Below are positions 48,033 to 57,120 of a stretch of DNA of 64,000 bases, piece by piece; position 1 is the stretch's first letter; the number at the start of each line of letters is the position of its first letter. The stretch is taken from assembly GCA_944326305.1 (NCBI GenBank), contig CALVDL010000001.1, positions 62,001 to 126,000 of the forward strand. Reading direction: 5' to 3'. A model generated the notes under the pieces. It searched no databases. It worked only from the letters and a program-made list of their open reading frames with translations, and was not told the DNA's origin. The translations under genes and the position numbers were made by a program. The stretch is from an uncultured Bacteroidales bacterium (GTDB taxonomy: Bacteria; Bacteroidota; Bacteroidia; Bacteroidales; UBA932).

Positions 48033-49154
48033 TTATTTTTCAAATTTTCTTTTGATCTTGTTGACAAGGATGTCGGAGTCTTTGTAGTATATTTCCAATT
48101 CGTTGATTATTATGTCTTCTGCAGCTTTTGCCCATTGTCTGAATTCCCGGTCCGGGATGAAGCCTTCCGTGAAGTCGAGAAGCAGGCCGAGGTCGAAACG
48201 GTCGGCGGCTATGCCCGCCCCGCTTTTCATGGCGTCGAATGCATTGCATTCCTGTTCGATGTGGGACGGCACCATCAGGACTGGTTTCTCGAGGTACATG
48301 GCCTCGCAGATGGATTCGAACCCTGCGGTGCTTGCGTATGCCTTGCAGCCTGCCATCTGCCGTAGGAATTCAGTGTCGTCCAGTGTGTGGAAGCTCAGGG
48401 TGCTGTCTATCCTGGTGACAGGCTCGTCGGTATCCTTGTCCCAGAAGAATTTCAGTTCCACTTCTGGATGGGCGCTGTGCCAGCGCATGACGTCATCGGC
48501 GAATCCGGAGTTGAGCATGTAACCGTGGATATAGCCGCCCTTTTCCGGGACAGTGTCCAGGACTTCCTTCCTCAGGAGAGGGGGGACCACCCTCAGCTTC
48601 TGTTTCGGCAGGTCCCTCATCCGGCGGAACGAGAGTGCCAGGTACTTGTTCGCCCCTATGGCTGTGATCTTTGTGAAGAAGCGGAGCCAGCCGTATCCGC
48701 CGAAAGCCTTTTCTGGCATTATGAAATCCTTGTGCAGAAACAGGTACTGGTGGCCTATGCATATCTGGGGGACAGGTACCCTGAACAGCATGTACGTGAG
48801 CCCCGTGAGCAGTTCATAGAAATTCACCACAACGTCCGCCCCGCATGAGGCTATCGTCTTGCGGATGTAGTTCATGCTGCTGATGTATTTCGGCGCCACA
48901 GCCATGTTGTAGGCTATGCTCTTGACCATGTTCGGCTTGCGGTTTGCCGCCGACGGGAGGAAATTGATGCTTATGAACTGGTGCACCGGAGCATGTACGC
49001 CCTTGAGGAAGAAGTCCGGAAGATGGCGGGACTTGCTTTTGCCTACGAGGATGCCTACGACCTCGTGCCCGTGCTTCAGGAGCATCTTTTCGAGGGTCAT
49101 TGCCTGTGTCAGGTGGCCCCTTCCTTCGCCCTGTACTATGAATAGGTATTTCAT
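48033..49154 (-). CDS. Glycosyltransferase, MurG/GT-B-like
   Basis: The 373-residue protein starts MKYLFIVQGEGRGHLTQAMTLEKML, the glycine-rich GEGRGH acceptor loop of GT-B enzymes related to MurG and UDP-glucuronosyltransferases, and has the donor-site phrase AYASTAGFESICEAMYLEKPVLMVPSHIEQECNAF near residues 270-305. It should transfer a sugar at the inner membrane; the substrate is unknown. It follows the LpxH-like phosphoesterase by 11 bp, so a joint role in a glycolipid or envelope glycan is likely. Confidence 0.82.
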   Translation of the reverse strand: MKYLFIVQGEGRGHLTQAMTLEKMLLKHGHEVVGILVGKSKSRHLPDFFLKGVHAPVHQFISINFLPSAANRKPNMVKSIAYNMAVAPKYISSMNYIRKTIASCGADVVVNFYELLTGLTYMLFRVPVPQICIGHQYLFLHKDFIMPEKAFGGYGWLRFFTKITAIGANKYLALSFRRMRDLPKQKLRVVPPLLRKEVLDTVPEKGGYIHGYMLNSGFADDVMRWHSAHPEVELKFFWDKDTDEPVTRIDSTLSFHTLDDTEFLRQMAGCKAYASTAGFESICEAMYLEKPVLMVPSHIEQECNAFDAMKSGAGIAADRFDLGLLLDFTEGFIPDREFRQWAKAAEDIIINELEIYYKDSDILVNKIKRKFEK

Positions 49155-49165
49155 GACCGGAAATT

Positions 49166-49939
49166 TTATCTGACAGGGGCTTCAAGAAGCCCGATCCCGA
49201 ATTCTTCCCTGTACCGCATTATCCTCCAGTTGCCTTCTTCATCCTCGGTGAGCGCTGACAGGGATTCCACCCAGTCTCCGGAGTTCAGGTAGCGGATGCC
49301 GTCTATGTACCTGTCTTCCGGGTAATGTATATGCCCGCAGATGACCCCGTCGCATTTCTTGCTCCGGGCCAGGTCCGCGAGCATCTTCTCGAAGCCCGAT
49401 ATGAACGATACCGCCTGCTTGACCTTGTGCTTGATGGTCTGTGAAAGGGAATAGTACGGCTTTCCACGTTTGAGTCGGTAGCGGTTGTAGACGGCATTGG
49501 CCCACAGGAGCATGTTGTATCCCTTGTCCCCGAGTACAGCGAGCCATCTCATGTTGGCCGTAACGCTGTCGAACACGTCACCGTGTGTGATAAAATAACG
49601 TTTCCCGCCGCTCTCCAGTATGTATTCTTTCACGACACTGATGTTCGCGAGCCTCAGCGGGGCTATGTTGTCAAGGAAATCATCATGGTTTCCCCGGACA
49701 TACACTACTTCCGTGTCATCTTCCTCCATCATCCTCATGATGGCGTTGAAGAACCGGGAATACGATTTCTTCCACCGTCTGCTGTGCCTGTCGAGCTGCC
49801 ATCCGTCTATGATGTCCCCGTTGAGTATGAGCAGGTCGCAGGTCAGGCTCTCGAGAAAGATGCTGGCCTGCTCGACTTTCGAGTGGTTCGAACCTATGTG
49901 TACGTCTGAAATGACGACTGTCCTGTAATGTTTTTTCAT
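49166..49939 (-). CDS. LpxH-like metallophosphoesterase (UDP-2,3-diacylglucosamine diphosphatase family)
   Basis: The 257-residue calcineurin-like enzyme has the metal-site motifs SDVHIGSNHS, LNGDIIDGW, YVRGNHDDFLD, FITHGDVFD and CGHIHYPE in order. Bacteroidota proteins of this kind are annotated as LpxH-type hydrolases; the spacing and HSRRW phrase are those of the LpxH-like group rather than general phosphatases. It may act in lipid A or related glycolipid synthesis, in line with the adjacent glycosyltransferase and manC. Confidence 0.85.
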   Translation of the reverse strand: MKKHYRTVVISDVHIGSNHSKVEQASIFLESLTCDLLILNGDIIDGWQLDRHSRRWKKSYSRFFNAIMRMMEEDDTEVVYVRGNHDDFLDNIAPLRLANISVVKEYILESGGKRYFITHGDVFDSVTANMRWLAVLGDKGYNMLLWANAVYNRYRLKRGKPYYSLSQTIKHKVKQAVSFISGFEKMLADLARSKKCDGVICGHIHYPEDRYIDGIRYLNSGDWVESLSALTEDEEGNWRIMRYREEFGIGLLEAPVR

Positions 49940-49996
49940 GCTATATCCATGCTATAAATGATAGTGGCCGTCCTGTGGCAGTGCCTCCGTGTCCCT

Positions 49997-51046
49997 TCAT
50001 GCGGAGAAGTCCTTGATCTTCTGCTCCTCGGCAAAACTGCACACCAGAAGCCTTCCGTCCTTGGCCGATACTATGCATTTCTCCAGCCCTTCCACTACCA
50101 CTGTACCGCAGTCCTTTGCGTGTACGATGCAGTCACGGCAGCCGAACAGCCGGACGTCCTGTCCTATGACCGCATTGCCGTCAGCGTCCTGCTTCAGATG
50201 CCCGCGCAGGGCGCTCCAGCTGCCCAGGTCGCTCCATCCCAGGTCATCGGAGATTACGTATATGTCTTCGGATTTTTCCATTACGGCGTAGTCGATGGAG
50301 ATCTTTTCGCATAGCGGGAACAGCTTTTCAAGTGCCGGCTGCTCCGTGTCTGTGTAAAGGTGCGGGGTGAGGAGGTCCATTATGCCCGCTATCTGCGGGG
50401 CGAATTTGCGTATCTGCGAGACAATGGTCCGTGCTGTCCAGATGAATATGCCGGCGTTCCAGTAGTAGTTCCCGGCGGAAAAATATTCCTGTGCGGTCCT
50501 GATGTCCGGCTTTTCCTTGAATGACTGTACTTTGGTGATTTTCCGCATTGCGTCACCTTCTGCGCAGATGTACCCGTATCCTGTCTCCGGATGGTCCGGC
50601 ACTATGCCGGCTGTGACTATCCTTTCCCCTCCTGCCGAGAAGCTTAGAGCCTCGGATATGAGAGACGCGAACGCCCCGGTCTTCGTGACGAGCGCATCCG
50701 CGGGGGTTACCACTATGTTTGCATCCGGATGCCTTTCAGAGATTTTCCAGCATGCGTATGCGATGCACGGGGCCGTGTTGCGGGCCTCCGGCTCGGCCAG
50801 TATTTGCTCCTTCGGGATTCCGGGGACCTGCTGTGCTACCATCGGAACATAGCGGACAGAAGTGACGACCCAGAAATTGGTGATATCGCAGACAGGCAGG
50901 AACCTTTCTACTGTCATCTGCAGGAGGGATTTGCCTGTGCCGAGTACATCGATGAACTGCTTCGGGGTTTCCGGGGTGCTCAATGGCCACAGCCGGCTCC
51001 CGATTCCTCCGGCCATGATTACCACGTGGGTTTCGTGTTTTTCCAT
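49997..51046 (-). CDS. manC: Mannose-1-phosphate guanylyltransferase
   Basis: The 349-residue enzyme makes GDP-mannose from mannose-1-P and GTP. It has VVIMAGGIGSRLWPLSTPETPKQF (nucleotide-binding loop), AEPEARNTAPCIAYA, VTPADALV, FKEKPD and NYYWNAGIF. Its length matches the single-domain form without a ManA cupin fusion, and manA is encoded separately at 19029-20195. ATG 51046 is the first ATG; a GTG five codons upstream is less likely. The LpxH-like gene starts 57 bp after its stop. Confidence 0.92.
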   Translation of the reverse strand: MEKHETHVVIMAGGIGSRLWPLSTPETPKQFIDVLGTGKSLLQMTVERFLPVCDITNFWVVTSVRYVPMVAQQVPGIPKEQILAEPEARNTAPCIAYACWKISERHPDANIVVTPADALVTKTGAFASLISEALSFSAGGERIVTAGIVPDHPETGYGYICAEGDAMRKITKVQSFKEKPDIRTAQEYFSAGNYYWNAGIFIWTARTIVSQIRKFAPQIAGIMDLLTPHLYTDTEQPALEKLFPLCEKISIDYAVMEKSEDIYVISDDLGWSDLGSWSALRGHLKQDADGNAVIGQDVRLFGCRDCIVHAKDCGTVVVEGLEKCIVSAKDGRLLVCSFAEEQKIKDFSA

Positions 51047-51124
51047 TTTGAAATATGCCACTCAAAAATTCACTTCAAGAAGCGGTAGGGATTTTTCTGA
51101 AGAATCCAGACAGCTTCAAGTCTC

Positions 51125-51157
51125 CAAAGTTATAAAAAAAATAGGCAATGCGACAAA
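51125..51157 (-). promoter_or_regulatory. manC promoter
   Basis: Minus-strand TTTG (51157-51154), 21 bases, TAACTTTG (51132-51125). The -33 part coincides with the T-run of the preceding terminator, so the two transcription units are packed tightly. Confidence 0.65.
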
Positions 51158-51196
51158 AATAAAAGAGGATGACAGGAGTTGTCCCCTGTTATCCTC
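51150..51196 (-). terminator. Terminator of the DUF4251-DUF4136-OMP operon
   Basis: On the minus strand GAGGATAACAGG (51196-51185) pairs with CCTGTCATCCTC (51176-51165) with one mismatch, followed by TTTTATTTTTG. Confidence 0.85.
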
Positions 51197-51242
51197 AATG
51201 GTTTTCCTATTGAAAACCCGGTTTGATAATGTTCAACGGAAT

Positions 51243-51857
51243 CTAAAAAGATACTCCGAGCTTGAATCCTGCGTTGTTTATCCCTGACAGTCCGAAGTAG
51301 CTGCTCCTGTTGGTCGCATAGCTGTAGTATACAGCCAGCTGGAACCCGAAGTTGCTTTTGTGGAACGGATGCCATGTGAACCCTATTTCCGGTGATATGT
51401 AGAATCCCCACTGCGAGTCGCGGTAGGCGATGGTAGGGTAGTAGGTGTATTCCCTTGCGTAGTTCGTACCGATCTTGGCTTCGGCGTAGGGCTGGAATGA
51501 TTTCCAGCCGAGACGGTACCTCAGCGTTGCTCCGAAAGGTATCTGGAACAGGGAGTTGTTGGCATCTGTCGTCAGTGCCGACCCGTCTGAGTATGTGACG
51601 GTGTGGCGCGGGATGTATTCGTTGTTTGTGTTGTAGCTTGCAAATGCGCCGACAGCTATCCTCGGCAGTACATAATAGCCGCCCTCGGCATAGGCTCCCC
51701 ATCCGCTCGCGTTCTTTACGAACCCGTTCCCGAATGCACCGTTGAACTGCCATCCTGCATCTACATAGAACCTCCTGCCCGGTTGCGCCTGTGCGGCTGT
51801 ACCGGAGAGCAGCACGAGGGCTGCCGCTATTGTGATATATGTGAAAATTCTTTTCAT
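51243..51857 (-). CDS. Outer-membrane beta-barrel protein
   Basis: The 204-residue protein has a signal peptide (MKRIFTYITIAAALVLLSGTAAQA) and eight or so amphipathic strands, for example RFYVDAGWQFNGAFG and WGFYISPEIGFTWHPF, ending GFKLGVSF with a terminal phenylalanine. It fits the small OmpW/OmpA-like barrel class (outer membrane protein beta-barrel domain). The function is unknown. It is last of three envelope genes, 13 bp after the DUF4136 lipoprotein gene. Confidence 0.85.
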   Translation of the reverse strand: MKRIFTYITIAAALVLLSGTAAQAQPGRRFYVDAGWQFNGAFGNGFVKNASGWGAYAEGGYYVLPRIAVGAFASYNTNNEYIPRHTVTYSDGSALTTDANNSLFQIPFGATLRYRLGWKSFQPYAEAKIGTNYAREYTYYPTIAYRDSQWGFYISPEIGFTWHPFHKSNFGFQLAVYYSYATNRSSYFGLSGINNAGFKLGVSF

Positions 51858-51870
51858 GATCTGTTCCTCC

Positions 51871-52542
51871 CTATTTGGCCAAATAAACCGACTGGTCGAA
51901 GGACTGGGATATGGCCCTTGAAAAACGGTCCGCGTCCTCCCTGTTGTTGCCTATGCTCCCGTCAATGAAGCTGTTCCATACTACAGGGAGCGGCTTGTCG
52001 TCTCCTGTCTCGGCTGTCATGTCCACAATTTCGGTGAGCAGTGAATGTGTGGAGTAGCTGTATGTCACAGGGAACGGGTAGCTCCAGTAGCCCCAGTTGC
52101 CCCAATATCCAGGATACCAGTATCCCGGGTATGAACCCCACCAGTACGGTGTTGAAGGGACATACGTGGTGAAATAGGATGTGGATACTATATAGGAGAT
52201 CTGCATTGCGAGGTCAGCCTTCGGATCTCCTGTGACCTCCTGTTCGAGGTCGCTGTCTATCATGCCCGTATCGACGTAGGTGTAGCCGAGCTCTTCCATT
52301 TCCGATATGTACTGGTTCCTTACCGTCTTGCCCCAGTCGTTCAGGAACAGGCTGCCGCGGTCGCCGTCGATCACGAGCAGGCTGTCCGCAACCGTGAACG
52401 AGCTGAATCCGGAAAAGTCTTCTATATCCTCACTGTGGGCTGTATATACCAGATATTCTCCATCAAAATCCGATGATGAGGGCTCTTTCTCGCAGGAGAC
52501 CGCCAGAGCCAGAGCCGCTGCCAAAAATAAAATCCGTTTCAT
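51871..52542 (-). CDS. DUF4136 family lipoprotein
   Basis: The 223-residue lipoprotein (MKRILFLAAALALAVSC) has a DUF4136-type domain (FSSFTVADSLLVIDG...NQYISEMEELGYTYVDTG...ADLAMQISYIVSTSYFT) and a striking Trp/Tyr/Gly/Pro-rich stretch (WWGSYPGYWYPGYWGNWGYW) near residue 135. The tryptophan-rich loop is typical of this family. Function is unknown. It lies between the DUF4251 and beta-barrel genes in an apparent operon. Confidence 0.88.
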   Translation of the reverse strand: MKRILFLAAALALAVSCEKEPSSSDFDGEYLVYTAHSEDIEDFSGFSSFTVADSLLVIDGDRGSLFLNDWGKTVRNQYISEMEELGYTYVDTGMIDSDLEQEVTGDPKADLAMQISYIVSTSYFTTYVPSTPYWWGSYPGYWYPGYWGNWGYWSYPFPVTYSYSTHSLLTEIVDMTAETGDDKPLPVVWNSFIDGSIGNNREDADRFSRAISQSFDQSVYLAK

Positions 52543-52575
52543 AATCCAATATTTGAATTGAAAGTTAATACAATA

Positions 52576-53172
52576 CTACAATGACATCCCTTCGTATGTC
52601 CGGGACTGTCCGTAAGGGACAAGTTTCCCTTCAAGCCTGACTGTCTGGGAATTGAAGTTCGGGGATACAATGACATAGGCATTGTCCGAACCGGCGTAGA
52701 GGGTTATGTCGAGCTGGGCGTTGATCCCCTTTCCGGAGATGTTCATCGATATCCGTGTATTGCCTTTTTTGTCGACTTTGAGGTCCATGTTGGAAATCCT
52801 GCCGTCGACCGTGATGCCTCCGACACCGTTAGGGCCGGATACGAAACTGCTCGGGGAAATCTGTACGACACCCCTGTCACCGTTGACTGAAATGAAGTTG
52901 GTCGTGGAATTGACATAGACGCGGTCCCCGTACTTGAAGGTGATGGCGTCGGCTTCGATCACGAATGCCTTTTTGCCGACAGCTGTCCATGCCTGCTGCC
53001 ATAGCAGCGAGTCAATGACATCCTGTTTTTCCCTTGCGGGGGCGCTCCTCTGCCGGAACTCTTTCATATCGTTTTTCCACTGGTCGATTCTTTCTTGCCG
53101 GGTCGTTTTGTCCTGAGCCGCACCTGCCAGGCATAGTGACAGGAAAGCAAGCATTAAAATAAAACGTCTCAT
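52576..53172 (-). CDS. DUF4251 family secreted protein
   Basis: The 198-residue protein has a signal peptide (MRRFILMLAFLSLCLAGAAQ) and the DUF4251 domain: FVIEADAITFKYGDRVYVNSTTNFISVNGDRGVVQIS...GPNGVGGITVDGRISN...KGINAQLDITLY. ATG 53172 has a good GGAG motif seven bases upstream, one of the few clear Shine-Dalgarno sites here, and is preferred over TTG two codons earlier. It is the first gene of the DUF4251-DUF4136-OMP unit. A small hairpin (CGTTC-TTTTT-GAACG, 53201-53215) lies in its leader. Confidence 0.9.
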   Translation of the reverse strand: MRRFILMLAFLSLCLAGAAQDKTTRQERIDQWKNDMKEFRQRSAPAREKQDVIDSLLWQQAWTAVGKKAFVIEADAITFKYGDRVYVNSTTNFISVNGDRGVVQISPSSFVSGPNGVGGITVDGRISNMDLKVDKKGNTRISMNISGKGINAQLDITLYAGSDNAYVIVSPNFNSQTVRLEGKLVPYGQSRTYEGMSL

Positions 53173-53333
53173 AATCAATCTCCTTATATTTTAAAATACG
53201 TTCTTTTTGAACGCACATTATATAAACAACGCATGTGCCAGAACCTTGCATTGTCACAGCCTTTCCGCGCTGGAAATCGACAATCCGGCAGAATGTGCCG
53301 ATGGAACCGGCCGGCGGGGGCGGGCAGTCAGCT

Positions 53334-53392
53334 TTGTCACGTGGTGACAATAATGCTGTGCCGGGAATGCGCATTCCCGGCACAGCATTATT
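53334..53392. repeat. Two abutting perfect palindromes between GDPD and DUF4251 genes
   Basis: TTGTCAC-GTG-GTGACAA (53334-53350) shares its last two bases with a perfect 44-bp palindrome of two 22-base arms with no spacer (53349-53370 and 53371-53392, core GCTGTGCCGGGAATGC). The larger one is probably the terminator of the GDPD gene, although no T-run follows on the minus strand. Confidence 0.7.
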
Positions 53393-53417
53393 GGATCGGT
53401 TCCCCTGTTGTCCCGGA

Positions 53418-54242
53418 TTATCTCCTGGAGGCTTTTTGCTCTTTCTTGCCGAGCAGGGACCGGGCAATGGCAGGCTCGTCGGTGGTGAGCATGTCCACAC
53501 CAAGTCCGAACATGTCTTTCATGGTTTTTTCGTCATCCACCGTCCATACATTGACCGACATGTCATGGGACTTTGCCTCATCATACCAGTCAGGGCGGTC
53601 TTTGAATACATTGTAATGGAAGTCTATGCCGTTGATTCCGTATGAGTCAAGCTTTTCAGGACTGATGTCGCCTCCGAGATACTGTACGGTGTATTCCGGC
53701 ATGAGGCGGGCGAGGCGTTTGCATATGTTTATGCTGAATGAAATGAATATCACCCTGTCAGGCGAGTCAAGCCCGTATTCCCTGAGCTTTTCGATGCTCA
53801 GGTCGACGAGACGGTCCTCTATTTCAGGTGTCGAATGTTTCTTCAGCTCGTAGACCATTACTGTCCCGGGGCATTTCTTCACCTGCTCCAGGTAGTTGTC
53901 GATGGTGGGGATGGCCTCTCCGTTGGCGAGGCGGACGTCCTTGAATTCTTCATAGGGGGTCTGGTCTATGGTCTTGCCTCCGATCTTGCTGTCATGGTAG
54001 ACGAGAAGAACTTCGTCGGAGGTCATGTTTACATCGAATTCGCTCCCCCAGAAGCCTGCTTTCTGGGCACATTCAAGGGCGGCGAGGGAGTTTTTGGCGT
54101 AGCCTGCCTCCTCGCAGTTCCAGTAGCCGCGGTGTGCCACGATGGCAGTCTTCTGGTCTTTCTGTCTGGATGATGCCTGTACGGCCGGTGCCAGCATCAG
54201 TACGGAAACCGGCACTAAAAGGAATTTGAGTAAATGGTTCAT
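53418..54242 (-). CDS. Secreted glycerophosphodiester phosphodiesterase
   Basis: The 274-residue protein has a signal peptide (MNHLLKFLLVPVSVLMLAPAVQA) and the GDPD TIM-barrel: VAHRGYWN (catalytic histidine), KNSLAALECAQKAGFWGSEFDVNMTSDEVLLVYHD (metal ligands and second histidine), and DMLTTDEPA near the end. It hydrolyses glycerophosphodiesters in the periplasm to glycerol-3-P and an alcohol. It has its own promoter (54280-54308) and is divergent from pgi. Confidence 0.92.
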   Translation of the reverse strand: MNHLLKFLLVPVSVLMLAPAVQASSRQKDQKTAIVAHRGYWNCEEAGYAKNSLAALECAQKAGFWGSEFDVNMTSDEVLLVYHDSKIGGKTIDQTPYEEFKDVRLANGEAIPTIDNYLEQVKKCPGTVMVYELKKHSTPEIEDRLVDLSIEKLREYGLDSPDRVIFISFSINICKRLARLMPEYTVQYLGGDISPEKLDSYGINGIDFHYNVFKDRPDWYDEAKSHDMSVNVWTVDDEKTMKDMFGLGVDMLTTDEPAIARSLLGKKEQKASRR

Positions 54243-54279
54243 GACTATGAATTTTATAGGATTTCCTTGTGTAACCCGA

Positions 54280-54308
54280 CAAATTTAGAAATATTTGGCA
54301 GAAAGCAA
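54280..54308 (-). promoter_or_regulatory. GDPD promoter
   Basis: Minus-strand TTG (54308-54306), 18 bases, TAAATTTG (54287-54280), 37 bases before the ATG. Confidence 0.6.
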
Positions 54309-54331
54309 TGCTCATTTTATGCAAAAAACGT

Positions 54332-54339
54332 TATTTTTG
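54332..54339 (+). promoter_or_regulatory. -7 element of pgi
   Basis: TATTTTTG lies 38 bases before ATG 54378. The -33 element is weak. Confidence 0.55.
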
Positions 54340-54377
54340 CGTCCGGTAAATTGATTCACAATTAAAAACACTGAAAT

Positions 54378-55721
54378 ATGGTAAAAGTTGATCTTGGAGG
54401 CTGCAGCTCCTTTGTCAAAGATGCAGAATATGATGTGTATGTGGGGAAAGCCCTTGAGGCTTTCGATGTCCTGGAGGGCGAGACCGGCGCAGGGAATGAT
54501 TTCCTCGGCTGGAAGCATCTTCCTACTACTACACCGGAGAGCCTTATCGCCGAGTGCGAGGCTGTGCGTGACAGCTGGAAAGGGAAGGGTGTGGACCTGG
54601 TGGTGGTCATCGGCATCGGCGGCTCATATCTCGGGGCCAAATGTGCGCTGGAGGCGCTTTCGCACAGTTTTGCAAAGCAGCTTGCCGGGAAGAAGGACGC
54701 GCCTGAAATCGTATTTGCAGGCCACAACCTTTCAGAGGAATATGCATGCGAGCTGATGGACCTGATGCAGCAGAGGAACGTGGCTGCGGTGGTCATCTCG
54801 AAGTCGGGCACTACTACTGAGCCTGCGGTTGCCTTCCGGTTTGTGAAGCAGTATATCGAAAAGACATACGGTGTTTCCGAGGCCGCTGAGCGTATCGTGG
54901 CAGTTACGGATGCACACAGGGGAGCGCTCAAGTCGCTTTCTACACAGGAGGGATACAGGACTTTCGTCATCGAGGACAATGTGGGCGGACGTTTCTCTGT
55001 CCTCACTCCGGTGGGTATCCTCCCTATAGTCCTTGCCGGATTCGACATGAGGGCTATGCTCAGGGGGGCCGCGGAGATGGAGCACAAGTGCGCGGAGCGC
55101 AATGCGGAAAACCCTGCGGTCAAATATGCCGCAATGAGGAACCTCCTTTATTCCAAGGGCAAGAAAATCGAAATCCTCGTTTCATACAATCCTAAGCTGC
55201 AGTACCTCGGCGAATGGTGGAAGCAGCTCTACGGGGAGTCGGAAGGCAAGGACGGCAAGGGTATTTTCCCTGCTTCCGTGAGCTTCACTACCGACCTCCA
55301 TTCCATGGGGCAGTTCATCCAGGACGGCGAGAGGACGCTTATGGAGACTGTGGTCACTGTGGAGAAGAGCAACAGGAGCATGACCATAGCTGATGATCCG
55401 CAGAACCTCGATGGTCTGAACTTCCTGACAGGCAAGCATATAGAGGAGTGCAACGCGATGGCGGAGCTCGGGACGAAGCTCGCGCATATCGACGGCGGTG
55501 TCCCGCAGCTGTCTGTGTCTGTGGAGCGTATTGACGAGTTCAATCTCGGCGGGCTGTTCTATTTCTTCGAGAAGGCCTGCGGTATCAGCGCCTATATTCT
55601 GGGTGTGAATCCGTTCAACCAGCCTGGTGTGGAGGCATACAAGAAGAACATGTTCGCTCTGCTCGGGAAGCCTGGTTATGAGGAGCAGGCAGAGGCTCTT
55701 CACAAGAGGCTCGGAAAATAG
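54378..55721 (+). CDS. pgi: Glucose-6-phosphate isomerase
   Basis: The 447-residue enzyme matches the shorter bacterial (Bacillus/Bacteroides) PGI form. It has VVIGIGGSYLGAKCALEAL (phosphate loop), VISKSGTTTEPAVAFR, the LTPVGILPI signature, DLHSMGQFIQDG with the catalytic glutamine/histidine region, and a C-terminal NPFNQPGVEAYKKN. It interconverts glucose-6-P and fructose-6-P in the cytoplasm. A shared terminator separates it from the convergent cysteine desulfidase gene. Confidence 0.96.
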   Translation: MVKVDLGGCSSFVKDAEYDVYVGKALEAFDVLEGETGAGNDFLGWKHLPTTTPESLIAECEAVRDSWKGKGVDLVVVIGIGGSYLGAKCALEALSHSFAKQLAGKKDAPEIVFAGHNLSEEYACELMDLMQQRNVAAVVISKSGTTTEPAVAFRFVKQYIEKTYGVSEAAERIVAVTDAHRGALKSLSTQEGYRTFVIEDNVGGRFSVLTPVGILPIVLAGFDMRAMLRGAAEMEHKCAERNAENPAVKYAAMRNLLYSKGKKIEILVSYNPKLQYLGEWWKQLYGESEGKDGKGIFPASVSFTTDLHSMGQFIQDGERTLMETVVTVEKSNRSMTIADDPQNLDGLNFLTGKHIEECNAMAELGTKLAHIDGGVPQLSVSVERIDEFNLGGLFYFFEKACGISAYILGVNPFNQPGVEAYKKNMFALLGKPGYEEQAEALHKRLGK

Positions 55722-55757
55722 GTCCAGGCCTTTTGCAGAAAAACGTTTAAACAGCTG

Positions 55758-55794
55758 GTGGTGATCCGGAAACTTCCGGTTCACCACTTTTTTA
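55758..55794. terminator. Terminator between pgi and the cysteine desulfidase gene
   Basis: GTGGTGATCCGGAA (55758-55771) pairs with TTCCGGTTCACCAC (55774-55787) with one mismatch, then TTTTTTT on the plus strand, directly before the convergent gene's stop. Confidence 0.85.
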
Positions 55795-57120
55795 TTTGCA
55801 GACCATGATGTCGAGGATCATGGAGTCTGCATCCTGCATCCCGACAGAGCCGATCCGTCCGAGGTTGCGGATGGTCTTTTCGATGTCTTTCTCTATGATG
55901 CCGTCATGCTCGGAGATGCAGATGCCCTCCATGGCGAGGACTGCTGACTGGATTGCGGAGGACACCCCCGAGGCCACTTTCATGGCGCAGCCCACCTTTG
56001 CCCCGTCGCATACCATGCCGGTGATGTTGCCTATCATGTTCTTGACCGCAGCGCAGACCTGCTGGTAGGTACCGCCGCGAAGGTAGGTGATGCCGCAGGC
56101 TGCGCCGGTGGAGGCGATTACGCATCCGCACAGGGCAGAGAGCTTGCCCAGATAGCCTTTTATGTGGATTGCACTCAGGTGGCTGAGCATCAGGGCCCTT
56201 GCGAGCTGTTCTTCGGAGACCCCGTATTTGAGGGCGTATGCTATGACAGGCATGGTTACGGTGATGCCCTGGTTGCCGCTGCCCGAGTTGCTCATTGCCG
56301 GAAGGGTGCAGCCTGCCATGCGGGCGTCGGATGCGGCTGCTGTCATGGCCATTGCATAGCTCATGAAGTCATTCCCGAAAACTTCCCTGTACTGTGACGA
56401 GCTGATGGTCTTACCCACTTTCAGGCCGTAGTCCCCTGACAGCCCTTCGCGTGACAGGGCGATGTTCATGTCCCTTGATTCAAGAATGAATTTTATGCCG
56501 TCGAACTCCACGGTCTGGACGAAATCGTATATCTCCTTGAGCGTGAGCTTGTAGTCGAGCGTGTCCATGTGTTCCTGCACGGCGGCTTCCTGTGTCTTGC
56601 CGCTGCTATGGAGGATGTGGCCGTCGAAACAGGTTTCCACGATATTGTCATGGTCATCTTCTATGGAGGCCGAAGCGGAGTGGTTCTCACCGGCGCGGAC
56701 TGTCACTTTTACATACAGCTTGTGTCCTGTCTCTGTGTGGCTGACCTTTATCATTCCTTTGTTGATCAGTTCTTTGGCCCTTTTGACGGATTCTCCCGAG
56801 AGCTCATGCAGCACTTCAAGCCCGTATTCGGTCTTTCCGCAGACGGCTCCCAGGGCGGCTGCGATATGAAGCCCGACCATCCCTGTTCCCGGGATGCCTA
56901 CCCCCATCCCGTTTTTGAGTATGTTGCCGCTGACTTCTACATCCACCATGAAGTCGGTGGTCTGGCGCCAGCGTCCCCTCCTGCAGGAAGGGCACTGCTC
57001 AATGAGGATTTCAACTGCCTTTGATGCGGCGAGGGCCACGGCTATCGGCTCTGTGCATCCTAAGGCCGGCTTGACTTCTTTGCGTACAAGCCCGATGATT
57101 TCTTTTTCGCGGGGTGTCAT
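55792..57120 (-). CDS. cyuA: L-cysteine desulfidase family protein (UPF0597)
   Basis: The 442-residue protein matches CyuA/YhaM-like L-cysteine desulfidases, relatives of the serine dehydratase alpha chain. It has KPALGCTEPIAVALA near residue 20 and further cysteines in AGCTLPAMSNSGSGNQGI (about 280), GKLSALCGCVIASTGAACG (about 325) and CDGAKVGCAMKV (about 365), which provide the [4Fe-4S] site. It would release H2S, pyruvate and ammonia from cysteine. Its ATG overlaps the stop of the golvesin-domain gene by four bases (ATGA), implying translational coupling. Confidence 0.9.
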   Translation of the reverse strand: MTPREKEIIGLVRKEVKPALGCTEPIAVALAASKAVEILIEQCPSCRRGRWRQTTDFMVDVEVSGNILKNGMGVGIPGTGMVGLHIAAALGAVCGKTEYGLEVLHELSGESVKRAKELINKGMIKVSHTETGHKLYVKVTVRAGENHSASASIEDDHDNIVETCFDGHILHSSGKTQEAAVQEHMDTLDYKLTLKEIYDFVQTVEFDGIKFILESRDMNIALSREGLSGDYGLKVGKTISSSQYREVFGNDFMSYAMAMTAAASDARMAGCTLPAMSNSGSGNQGITVTMPVIAYALKYGVSEEQLARALMLSHLSAIHIKGYLGKLSALCGCVIASTGAACGITYLRGGTYQQVCAAVKNMIGNITGMVCDGAKVGCAMKVASGVSSAIQSAVLAMEGICISEHDGIIEKDIEKTIRNLGRIGSVGMQDADSMILDIMVCK

